A DNA stretch of 64,000 bases from Mesorhizobium sp. YM1C-6-2 (lineage in GTDB: Bacteria; Pseudomonadota; Alphaproteobacteria; Rhizobiales; Rhizobiaceae), in assembly GCF_003666685.1 (NCBI RefSeq), contig NZ_RCIZ01000013.1, positions 1 through 64,000 on the forward strand. Reading direction: 5' to 3'. Made by a program: the position numbers and the translations under genes. This document shows, one piece after another, positions 56,906 to 64,000 of the stretch. Below the pieces are notes generated by a model. The model saw only the letters and a list, made by a program, of their open reading frames with translations. It did no database searches and was not told where the DNA came from. Every line of letters begins with the position of its first letter. Position 1 is the stretch's first letter.

Positions 56906-59389
56906 CTAGGCCGCCGAGCGTCCGGGCGTCGGCGCATCCGGCGAGTTGTGGTTCGCAGGCGACACAAGCATCACACGACCGTACCCGCGCGCCTTCAGCG
57001 CCGCCGCCATCGCGGCGGTCTCGCCGTCCGGCTCGATCACGCTGACCATGATCTCGGTTCCGTCCGCCACCAGGCGGCGAATGCCTTCCGCATCCGACGC
57101 CCCGCATTCGACCACCACGACGTCGTAGGCGGTGGTCAGCGACTTCATGATAACCGGCAGCCTGTCGGCAGCCTTCATCGCACGGACCGGATCGGCCGTG
57201 CCGACGGGCATGACGTGGCAATCGGAATAGCGATCGGTGTGTATGGCGTCGGTGAACTGGGCTTCCGACGCCAATAGGTTGGTGACCCCCGGGAAAGACA
57301 CGCTGTCCAGCATGGGCCGCGAAGCGGCGCCCGAGGCGGTGAGATCGATCAGCAGGACGCGCAGCCCGGAATCGGCGACCTCGCGAGCCACCATCACGGC
57401 GGCGGCGGCGCCCTCGTCGCCTTCCGGCGACACGAAGATGGCGCGGGTCGCGCCGCCGGCGATCAGCATTTCGGCGGCGCTCTCCACGCCTACCTCGCCC
57501 ATGTCCGTCTCGACGGGTTCGCTTGTTTCGGGCGCAGGCTTCCTGCGTGCGAACGGATTGCGCATGACCGGTTCCTTCTCGACCTCTTGATCTTCGGGTT
57601 CATCATATTCGGCCGGATTGTCCTCGACCGGTTGAGCCTCGTGTCGGCCAGCGTCCATCATGCTTCTGTGCCGTGCCCAGGCCTCGCTGAAGGATTCGCG
57701 CTCGACCTTCATTTCCGGCAATGGCTCGTGCTTGACCGGTTGGATCGCGCTCGGCGCCGGCAGGATGTCGGTTGCAGGACTCGTCGGAGCCGCCACCGTC
57801 GGCAGTTCCATTTCTTCTGCGAGTGCAGGCTTCGGCTCAACCGGAGCGGGCTGAGAAATACCGGCGGCTTCCGCCTCCGGAACCACGGCGGGCTCGACGG
57901 TCGCCGGATTGTCGTGCACAACCTCCTCGACGACAACCGGCTCTGCGTACAGCGGTTCGTCCTGCGTTTCCGCCTCCAGTCGCGAGCCCGCCGCCGGCCG
58001 CATGGCGCGGCCCGAGAACAGTTCCTGCAGCAGCGTGACGATGGCCATCACCAGCAGCGAACCTATGAAGGCCGCCCCCGCGATCGGCAGCGGTTTCGGG
58101 TAATAGGGCTCGGCCGGCACGATCGCGCGCGAAAAGATGCGAGCATCCGCCGGCAAATAGTTGCCGTCCCTGCGCGAAGACGCTTCGCGATAGCGCGACA
58201 GGTAGGATTCCAGAAGCTCGCGTTGCGCGTTGGCCTCGCGCTCCAGCGCCCTGAGTTCCACCTCCTCCTCGCCGGCGCGCGCCGATTCGGCCTTGAGCTC
58301 GTTGAGATCGGCGACGAGCTGCTGCTCGCGCAGCTTTGCGGCGTTGGCTTCCGTGCCAAGGCTCTTCAGCACGTTCTCGGCCTCGGCGCGGATCTGGCGA
58401 TCGAGGTCGGCAAGCTGCGAGCGCGCCGCGCGGATGCGCGGATGATTGTCCAGCAATGTCGTCGACATGTCGGCGATGTCGGCCCTGAGCTGCACCTCGC
58501 GCTCGCGCAGGCGCTGGATGAGCTGCGACGACAGCACCTCCGGCAGCGAATCCAGCGACGCGCCGCTCTGAAGCACGGCGCGTACGCTCGCGGCATTCGC
58601 CTCGGCCGCGCCGCGATTCGCCCGGACCCGCGACAGCTCGGTCGACAGCTCCGAAAGCTGCTGCGTGGCAAGCACGGAATTGTTCTGGCCGATCAGGAGA
58701 TCCGATTGCGCGCGGAAATTGGCGACGCGGGCCTCGGCGGCCTTCACCCGCTCTGAAAGGCTGGCGATCTCGGGCTCCAGCCAGTCGGTAGCGTCCGAAT
58801 TGGACTGCAGCTTCGCTGCGCTTTGCACGGCGATGTAGGCATCCGCCAGCGCATTCGGGATCTCGGCGGCAAGCTTCGGATCCTCAGCCGACATCTCGAT
58901 GACGATGACGCGCGAATTCTCGACGCGATAGACGTTGAGCTTCTCGCGGAAGACCTTCAGCACGCGCTCTTCGGGCGGAATCTCGTTGGGATCGCTCTTC
59001 AGGCCGGCAACGACCAGGAACCGGGACAAGGCCGACATATTGGCCGCCGCATCGAACTCCGGCAGGCGCGCGAGGTCCAGCTTGCGCGCTACCTCCTTCA
59101 GCAGGTCGGTCGAGGTGATCACCTGCACCTGGCTGGTCACGCCCTCCTCGTCGAGCAGCGGACGGTCGTCGCTGCCCGTCTGCGGACGGGTGAATACGGA
59201 TTCGCGCGTCTCTATGAGGATGCGCGTCTCGCCTCTGTAATGCGGCGTGGCCAGCCAGGCGTATGCCAGCGCCATCCCGGTGACTGCCAGCGCGACGAAC
59301 AATATGCGCTTCCACCGTACGACAAGGCTGCCGAACAGCCTCCCGAGGTCGACATCGATGTCACTGGCCGATGACTGTACGCCTGACAT
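56906..59389 (-). CDS. Wzz/BY-kinase-like exopolysaccharide transport protein with degenerate P-loop
   Basis: Predicted 827-aa inner-membrane co-polymerase (GumC/ExoP type) that controls polysaccharide chain length and export. The Wzz region (about 10-450) has two membrane helices near 27-46 and 435-455 and a long periplasmic coiled coil. A Pro/Glu-rich linker of about 170 residues follows. The cytoplasmic BY-kinase-like domain starts near 640, but Walker A reads SPEGDEGAAAAV at 654-665 without the GKS/T, and the C-terminus has no tyrosine cluster. Kinase activity is therefore unlikely; a structural role is inferred. Divergent from the Wza-like gene. Confidence 0.9.
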   Translation of the reverse strand: MSGVQSSASDIDVDLGRLFGSLVVRWKRILFVALAVTGMALAYAWLATPHYRGETRILIETRESVFTRPQTGSDDRPLLDEEGVTSQVQVITSTDLLKEVARKLDLARLPEFDAAANMSALSRFLVVAGLKSDPNEIPPEERVLKVFREKLNVYRVENSRVIVIEMSAEDPKLAAEIPNALADAYIAVQSAAKLQSNSDATDWLEPEIASLSERVKAAEARVANFRAQSDLLIGQNNSVLATQQLSELSTELSRVRANRGAAEANAASVRAVLQSGASLDSLPEVLSSQLIQRLREREVQLRADIADMSTTLLDNHPRIRAARSQLADLDRQIRAEAENVLKSLGTEANAAKLREQQLVADLNELKAESARAGEEEVELRALEREANAQRELLESYLSRYREASSRRDGNYLPADARIFSRAIVPAEPYYPKPLPIAGAAFIGSLLVMAIVTLLQELFSGRAMRPAAGSRLEAETQDEPLYAEPVVVEEVVHDNPATVEPAVVPEAEAAGISQPAPVEPKPALAEEMELPTVAAPTSPATDILPAPSAIQPVKHEPLPEMKVERESFSEAWARHRSMMDAGRHEAQPVEDNPAEYDEPEDQEVEKEPVMRNPFARRKPAPETSEPVETDMGEVGVESAAEMLIAGGATRAIFVSPEGDEGAAAAVMVAREVADSGLRVLLIDLTASGAASRPMLDSVSFPGVTNLLASEAQFTDAIHTDRYSDCHVMPVGTADPVRAMKAADRLPVIMKSLTTAYDVVVVECGASDAEGIRRLVADGTEIMVSVIEPDGETAAMAAALKARGYGRVMLVSPANHNSPDAPTPGRSAA

Positions 59390-59604
59390 GCATCCGTGCT
59401 CCGAACTATCGGAAACGCACCGTAAAGAACTATGGTAACCCAGCCGTTAAGATGCGGCAGCCCTTCGGCTCCAAGAACCTTGCGTCGCTTTGCAAAAGCC
59501 GCGCCGACTTTACCGGCCATTAACCCTAACAGGATGATAACGGCGCAATCAGAAGCCTGCCGGGCACGTATCCGGCAAGCCAAGTCGAAGGTTCGCGTCG
59601 ATCC

Positions 59605-60165
59605 ATGAAAAGGCTTTCGCTCATCTCTGCGCTGCTGGCCGGGCTCGTCCTTTCGGGCTGCTCGGGCTACCGCCCTGCCCCGGCGGCGTTTCACGAGATG
59701 CTCGACCAGCCCTACAGACTCGGCGCCGGCGACCGCATCCGCGTCACCGTCTTCGAGCAGGAAGGCCTGACCAACACCTACAGCATCGACCAGTCGGGCT
59801 ATTTCGCCTTCCCGCTCGTCGGCTCGGTGCCGGCCCGCGGCCATACCGTCAAGCAGATCGAGGCCAGCCTCGCCGCCAAGCTGCGCGAAGGCTACCTGCG
59901 CGATCCGGACGTGTCGGTCGAGGTCGACCGCTATCGTCCGATCTTCGTCATGGGCGAGGTCGGCGCGGCCGGCCAGTATTCCTACGTGCCGGGCCTCACC
60001 GTCCAGAAGGCGATCGCGGTGGCCGGCGGCTTCACACCGCGCGCCAACCAGGGCAGCGTCGACATCACACGCGACATCAACGGCAAGGTTATCACCGGCC
60101 GCGTGCGCACGTCGGACCCGCTTCTTCCCGGCGACACCGTCTACGTCCGCGAACGCCTCTTCTGA
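59605..60165 (+). CDS. Polysaccharide export lipoprotein (Wza/ExoF-like)
   Basis: Predicted 186-aa outer-membrane-associated protein. MKRLSLISALLAGLVLSGC is a lipoprotein signal with Cys19. The poly_export domain covers about 35-115 (YRLGAGDRIRVTVF) and a SLBB-type domain follows (GEVGAAGQYSYVPGLTVQKAIAVAGG). It is short compared with Wza (about 380 aa), lacking extra SLBB domains and the C-terminal helix, as in many rhizobial ExoF/GumB-type proteins. The glycosyltransferase gene starts 20 nt after it. Confidence 0.92.
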   Translation: MKRLSLISALLAGLVLSGCSGYRPAPAAFHEMLDQPYRLGAGDRIRVTVFEQEGLTNTYSIDQSGYFAFPLVGSVPARGHTVKQIEASLAAKLREGYLRDPDVSVEVDRYRPIFVMGEVGAAGQYSYVPGLTVQKAIAVAGGFTPRANQGSVDITRDINGKVITGRVRTSDPLLPGDTVYVRERLF

Positions 60166-60185
60166 TCGATGACCGCAGGCAGGCC

Positions 60186-61316
60186 GTGACCCAGAAATTG
60201 CGGATCGTCCATTGTTTCAGGTCGCCTGTCGGAGGCATCTTCCGGCATGTGCGCGACCTGACCGAGGCCCAGGCCGCCGCCGGCCATCAGGTCGGCATCG
60301 TCTGCGACTCGACCACTGGCGGCGATTTCGAGGAGCGCCTGTTCGAGGAGTTGAAGCCGAGCCTCGCGCTCGGCGTCTCGCGTACCCCGATGCAGCGCCA
60401 CATCGGCCCCGGCGATATCGCCTCGGCCTGGCGCGCCTACGGGATCATCAAGGAATTGCAGCCGGACATACTGCACGGACATGGCGCCAAGGGTGGCGTC
60501 TATTCGCGCATGTTCGGCTCACTGTTGCGGGTTTTCAGGTTTCGCGTAGCCCGCCTCTACACAGCGCACGGCGGAAGCCTGCATTACGACGAGAGGACAG
60601 CGACGGGAAAGCTGTTCTTCGGGCTCGAGCGGCTGATGGCGCGCTTCACCGACTACATCCTCTTCGTCTCGGAATATGAGCGAGACGCCTTCCACCGCAA
60701 GGTCGGCGAGCCCGACCGTCCCAGCGCGTTGGTCTACAACGGCCTGCGCAGGGCCGAATTCGAGGAAGTTCCGGCGGCATCAGATGCCGCCGATTTCCTT
60801 TATATGGGCATGATGCGCGATCTGAAGGGACCGGATCTCTTCATCGACGCACTGGCGCAGGTGGAGATGCGGCTCGGCCGCAAGGTCACTGCCGTCATGA
60901 TCGGCGACGGCGAGCACCTCCCCCGCTACAAAGCCCAGGTCAGGCGGCTGGGACTGGAAGACCGCGTCCGCTTCCTGAAGCCGATGCCGGCGCGGCAGGG
61001 CTTCGCGCTGGCCGCCATCGTCGTCGTGCCCTCCCGCGCCGAGGCGATGCCCTACATCGTGCTCGAGGCGCTGGCGGCAGGCAAACCCATGATTGCGACG
61101 GCTGTCGGCGGCATACCGGAGATCTTCGGCGCCGGATCGGCAGCCGTCGTGCGGCCGGACGCCGGCGAGCTTGCCGCCATCATGGCCGATGCACTTGCCG
61201 ACCTTGCGGCCTTCTCCGCAAAGATGCCGGATGCCACCGAGCTCAAGGCACGTTTCGGCGTCGACGTGATGGCCGCTGAGATCGAGAAGGCCTATTTTGA
61301 GGCGCTCGGACGCTGA
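60186..61316 (+). CDS. Glycosyltransferase family 4-type
   Basis: Predicted 376-aa GT-B fold glycosyltransferase. Key strings are HCFRSPVGGIFRHVRDLTEA near the N-terminus, TAHGGSLHY, and the donor site VVPSRAEAMPYIVLEALAAGKP with the E-x7-E motif. It starts with GTG at 60186, preceded by GCAGG. It should add a sugar to the lipid-linked repeat unit; donor and acceptor are unknown. Confidence 0.92.
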   Translation: MTQKLRIVHCFRSPVGGIFRHVRDLTEAQAAAGHQVGIVCDSTTGGDFEERLFEELKPSLALGVSRTPMQRHIGPGDIASAWRAYGIIKELQPDILHGHGAKGGVYSRMFGSLLRVFRFRVARLYTAHGGSLHYDERTATGKLFFGLERLMARFTDYILFVSEYERDAFHRKVGEPDRPSALVYNGLRRAEFEEVPAASDAADFLYMGMMRDLKGPDLFIDALAQVEMRLGRKVTAVMIGDGEHLPRYKAQVRRLGLEDRVRFLKPMPARQGFALAAIVVVPSRAEAMPYIVLEALAAGKPMIATAVGGIPEIFGAGSAAVVRPDAGELAAIMADALADLAAFSAKMPDATELKARFGVDVMAAEIEKAYFEALGR

Positions 61317-61412
61317 TCCGCGTACAGACGTCTCGAATGTAAGGACTGCATTCAAGGCTTTCTTAGCTATCTTCTGCTACCCGGAGCCCGTACATACGGG
61401 TCGGCGGAAGTG

Positions 61413-62957
61413 ATGAACAGAATGGATCCGGCGAACCGCTTCTCTCCGGAAGCGGTTCGAAAGCATGACGGCGGCGACAAGAGCCAGGCGGAGGATCAGG
61501 CCGGGCGGCTCAACGACACCGCCAGACAGGTGGCCGCGCAGTACCGGCGCGACACCATGTCCCCGATCATGGTCAGCGGCGTGCTGCGCTTCGTCGAGCT
61601 TGCGCTGCTCCTCATCTCCGGCGGGACCCTCTTCGTCTATTACGTCGGGCTGGGGACCGATCTCGACTGGCATTATCCAATCGCCATCGGCCTGGTGTCC
61701 GTGCTGACGATCACCCTTCTCGACATCACAGACTGCTATCAGCTTCCGGCTCTGATGCGGCCAGTGTCCAACATCACGCGCATCGCGATGGTATGGGCGG
61801 GAACGCTGGCGCTCTTTGCGGTCGCCGGTTTCTTCCTCAAGCTCGCCGACGATTTTTCGCGGGTCTGGTTCGGCGGCTGGTTCGTCGCGGGTCTGGTGCT
61901 GCTGATCGGGCCGAGGCTCCTGCTCGCGCATATGATCAAGCGCTGGGCGCGCAACGGCACGATCGAGCGGCGCGCCGTCATCGTCGGCGGCGGCAAGGCG
62001 GCGGAAGCCCTGATCCGCTCGATCGAGCAGCAGCCCTACAACGACATCCGCATCTGCGGCATCTTCGACGACCGCGACGATAGCCGCTCGCCGCCACTGG
62101 TCGCCGGCTACCCGAAGCTCGGCACGATCTCCGAGCTGATCGAATTCGCACGTATTGCGCGCATCGACATGTTGATCGTATCGCTGCCGCTGACGGCTGA
62201 GACGCGCGTGCTCTCCCTGCTGAAGAAGCTCTGGGTTCTGCCGGTCGACATCCGGCTCTCGGCGCACTCCACCCAGTTGCAGTTCCGACCGCGCTCCTAT
62301 TCCTACATCGGCTCGGTGCCGATGCTCGACATCTTCGACAAGCCCATCAACGACTGGGACTCCGTCGCCAAGCGCATCTTCGATGTGGTGTTCAGCCTGA
62401 TCGGCATCGTCCTGCTCTCTCCGGTGATGATCGCCACCGCGATCGCCATAAAGCTCGACAGCAAGGGTCCGGTGCTCTTCAAGCAGAAGCGGCACGGCTT
62501 CAACAACGAGGTCATCGAGGTCTACAAGTTCCGCTCGATGTACACCGACCAGGCCGACCCCACCGCCATCCGCCCGGTCACCAAGGGCGACCCGCGCGTG
62601 ACCCGCGTCGGCCGCTTCATCCGCAAGACCTCGATCGACGAGTTGCCGCAGTTCTTCAACGCGCTGTTCGGCTCCCTTTCCCTGGTCGGCCCGCGCCCGC
62701 ATGCGGTCGCCGCGCAGTCGCACAACCTCCTCTACAACGAGGTGGTCGACGGCTATTTCGCCCGCCACCGCGTCAAGCCCGGCGTCACCGGCTGGGCGCA
62801 GATCAACGGCTGGCGCGGCGAGATGGACACCGATGAGAAGATCAAGATGCGCACCGAGTACGACCTCCACTACATCGAGAACTGGTCGCTCTGGTTCGAT
62901 CTCCAGATACTGTTCCTGACGCCGATCCGCCTGCTCAATACGGAAAACGCCTATTGA
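61413..62957 (+). CDS. Undecaprenyl-phosphate glucose/galactose phosphotransferase (PNPT/WbaP type)
   Basis: Predicted 514-aa enzyme that starts repeat-unit synthesis by moving a sugar-1-phosphate to undecaprenyl phosphate. Four N-terminal membrane helices, a CoA-binding-like Rossmann domain (AVIVGGGKAAEALI) and a fifth helix precede the catalytic domain KRIFDVVFS, KFRSMYTDQAD, RKTSIDELPQFFN and GPRPHA. This is the full-length WbaP/CpsE layout. ATG at 61413 is used; a GTG sits one codon earlier. The next gene starts within its stop. Confidence 0.93.
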   Translation: MNRMDPANRFSPEAVRKHDGGDKSQAEDQAGRLNDTARQVAAQYRRDTMSPIMVSGVLRFVELALLLISGGTLFVYYVGLGTDLDWHYPIAIGLVSVLTITLLDITDCYQLPALMRPVSNITRIAMVWAGTLALFAVAGFFLKLADDFSRVWFGGWFVAGLVLLIGPRLLLAHMIKRWARNGTIERRAVIVGGGKAAEALIRSIEQQPYNDIRICGIFDDRDDSRSPPLVAGYPKLGTISELIEFARIARIDMLIVSLPLTAETRVLSLLKKLWVLPVDIRLSAHSTQLQFRPRSYSYIGSVPMLDIFDKPINDWDSVAKRIFDVVFSLIGIVLLSPVMIATAIAIKLDSKGPVLFKQKRHGFNNEVIEVYKFRSMYTDQADPTAIRPVTKGDPRVTRVGRFIRKTSIDELPQFFNALFGSLSLVGPRPHAVAAQSHNLLYNEVVDGYFARHRVKPGVTGWAQINGWRGEMDTDEKIKMRTEYDLHYIENWSLWFDLQILFLTPIRLLNTENAY

Positions 62958-64000
62958 GCGCGATCACGCACGAGCTACCGGCGGCCGCGGTCAACGCCAA
63001 ACTCGTCCAGTTGATCTCGTCGGCCGCCGTCGTGCTCGGCGTCTTCCTTTCGGGCTTCGTCATTCGCGAGCCGGCGCCATACGAAATCTACATGGCCGCG
63101 CTCATCGCCGTCTGGGCGCTGTTCGGCCTGCGCATCTCGCGGCCGGTCACGCCGCTGCTGGTGCTTCTTGTCCTCTTCAACATCGGCGGCATGATCTCGA
63201 TGACGCAGATGTCCAAGCTGATGGACACGCCGCTATATCTCGCCGTGTCCTTGTTCCTCGCCTTCACCGCGGTGTTCTTCGCTGCTGTGACGGAAGCGCA
63301 GCCTTCGCTTTACCGGCTCATCTTCCGGGCCTGGGTCGCCGCCGCCGTCATCACCTCCACGCTAGGCATCATCGGCTATTTCGGCCTCATGCCGGGCGCG
63401 CAGATGTTCACCAAGTTCGAACGCGCGGCCGGCGCATTCCAGGACCCGAACGTGTTCGGCCCTTTCCTGGCGCTGCCGGGCATCTACCTGCTCTACCTGG
63501 TGCTGACAGGCAATCCCTTGAAGATGATGCTCTACGCCATTCCACTGCTGATCGTCGTTGCCGGCATCTTCCTGTCCTTCTCGCGCGGCGCCTGGGGTTT
63601 GTTTGGCGCGGCCGCGATCATGCTGATCGCCGCGCTCTTTCTGCAGAGCAACAGCGGCAGGTTTCGCCTGCGCATCGTCATCATGAGCCTTGTCGCGGTG
63701 GCGCTGCTCATCGTGGCCTTCGTGGTCGTGCTGCAGATACCGGGCGTCGCCGACATGTTCACCCAGCGCGCCCAGCTCGCGCAGGACTATGACTCGGCGC
63801 GCCTCGGCCGCTTCGCGCGCTACACGATCGGCCTGCAGATGGCGATGGAACATCCGCTCGGCATCGGGCCGCTGGTCTTCGGCCAGCTGCTCGGCGAGGA
63901 CACGCACAACATCTGGCTGAAGTCGCTGCTCGACTACGGCTGGCTGGGTTTCGCCTGCTGGGTAATCATGATCGGCTGGACGATTGCGGCCGGCTTCCGC
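62954..64000 (+). CDS. O-antigen ligase / Wzy-like polymerase, N-terminal part
   Basis: The frame opens with TTG at 62954, overlapping the previous stop as TTGA with GGAAAA upstream, and runs off the right edge; 349 codons are visible. It encodes a polytopic membrane protein with about ten hydrophobic segments. The family hallmarks are the FQDPNVFGPFLALPGIYLL segment and the periplasmic RLGRFARYTIG with MEHPLGIGP, as in O-antigen ligase/polymerase proteins. It should polymerise or ligate repeat units made by the upstream enzymes. Confidence 0.88.
   Translation, partial: MSAITHELPAAAVNAKLVQLISSAAVVLGVFLSGFVIREPAPYEIYMAALIAVWALFGLRISRPVTPLLVLLVLFNIGGMISMTQMSKLMDTPLYLAVSLFLAFTAVFFAAVTEAQPSLYRLIFRAWVAAAVITSTLGIIGYFGLMPGAQMFTKFERAAGAFQDPNVFGPFLALPGIYLLYLVLTGNPLKMMLYAIPLLIVVAGIFLSFSRGAWGLFGAAAIMLIAALFLQSNSGRFRLRIVIMSLVAVALLIVAFVVVLQIPGVADMFTQRAQLAQDYDSARLGRFARYTIGLQMAMEHPLGIGPLVFGQLLGEDTHNIWLKSLLDYGWLGFACWVIMIGWTIAAGFR

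Noticed and set aside
61377-62870. 497-codon minus-strand frame opposite the phosphotransferase gene
   Set aside because: Asp/His/Arg-biased shadow with no family features.

Overview
The window is about 64 kb of GC-rich chromosomal DNA from an alphaproteobacterium. Gene content points to Hyphomicrobiales (Rhizobiales), most likely a Mesorhizobium/Phyllobacteriaceae-like organism. The evidence is a DUF2865 protein, a DUF2842 protein next to heme A synthase, a class II DAHP synthase, a malic enzyme fused to a phosphotransacetylase-like domain, an Omp25/31-type porin-like protein, and separate clpP, clpX, lon and HU genes. Most of the window is ordinary core genome. No prophage, insertion sequence, CRISPR array, tRNA or rRNA was seen.

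Layout. 0-4.5 kb: the end of an uncharacterised protein, an L,D-transpeptidase lipoprotein and a repeat-rich autotransporter. 4.6-8.7 kb (minus strand): an Mla/MCE lipid-transport operon (STAS-MlaE permease, MlaF ATPase, MlaD-like MCE protein, auxiliary lipoprotein). 8.8-18.2 kb: dipeptide epimerase, MFS transporter, LpxH-like phosphoesterase, an SDR protein without the usual catalytic motif, malic enzyme, DUF2865 protein and glutamyl-tRNA synthetase. 18.3-26.2 kb: ABC exporter, acetyltransferase, NAD synthetase, 3-methyladenine glycosylase, DUF1003 protein, diacylglycerol kinase, GFA-domain protein and a diguanylate cyclase. 26.3-35.2 kb: an intact Xre/RES toxin-antitoxin pair, class II DAHP synthase, a Crp/Fnr regulator, HU, Lon, a DUF1513 protein and a HigBA-type pair whose toxin has a frameshifted C-terminus. 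35.3-48 kb: ClpX, ClpP, a sarcosine-oxidase-like flavoenzyme divergent from a cytochrome P450, DUF5996, cupin, MetY, CoA-binding, GNAT, VOC, enoyl-CoA hydratase, thioesterase, outer-membrane protein and ribosomal proteins L13/S9. 48-54.5 kb: a SEC-C gene broken by several frameshifts, a glycerophosphodiesterase, an agmatinase-argC-phosphotransferase run with a hairpin-rich leader, heme A synthase and DUF2842. 54.5-64 kb: an exopolysaccharide cluster (polysaccharide deacetylase, CelD-like acetyltransferase, Wzz/BY-kinase-like protein with a ruined P-loop, Wza-like lipoprotein, glycosyltransferase, polyprenyl-phosphate glycosylphosphotransferase, O-antigen ligase/polymerase running off the right edge).

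How the genes work together. Two systems are clear: Mla-type phospholipid traffic at the outer membrane, and synthesis and export of a surface polysaccharide. The Lon/ClpXP protease genes sit close to the two toxin-antitoxin loci; such proteases normally degrade antitoxins, but a functional link here is only inferred. I found no convincing wholly new multi-gene system. The points most worth a second look are the two frameshifted small genes, the degenerate BY-kinase domain, the SDR lacking Tyr-x3-Lys, the probable CTG start coupled to argC, the structured leader of the agmatinase gene, and the palindrome and direct repeats in front of the DUF1513 gene.
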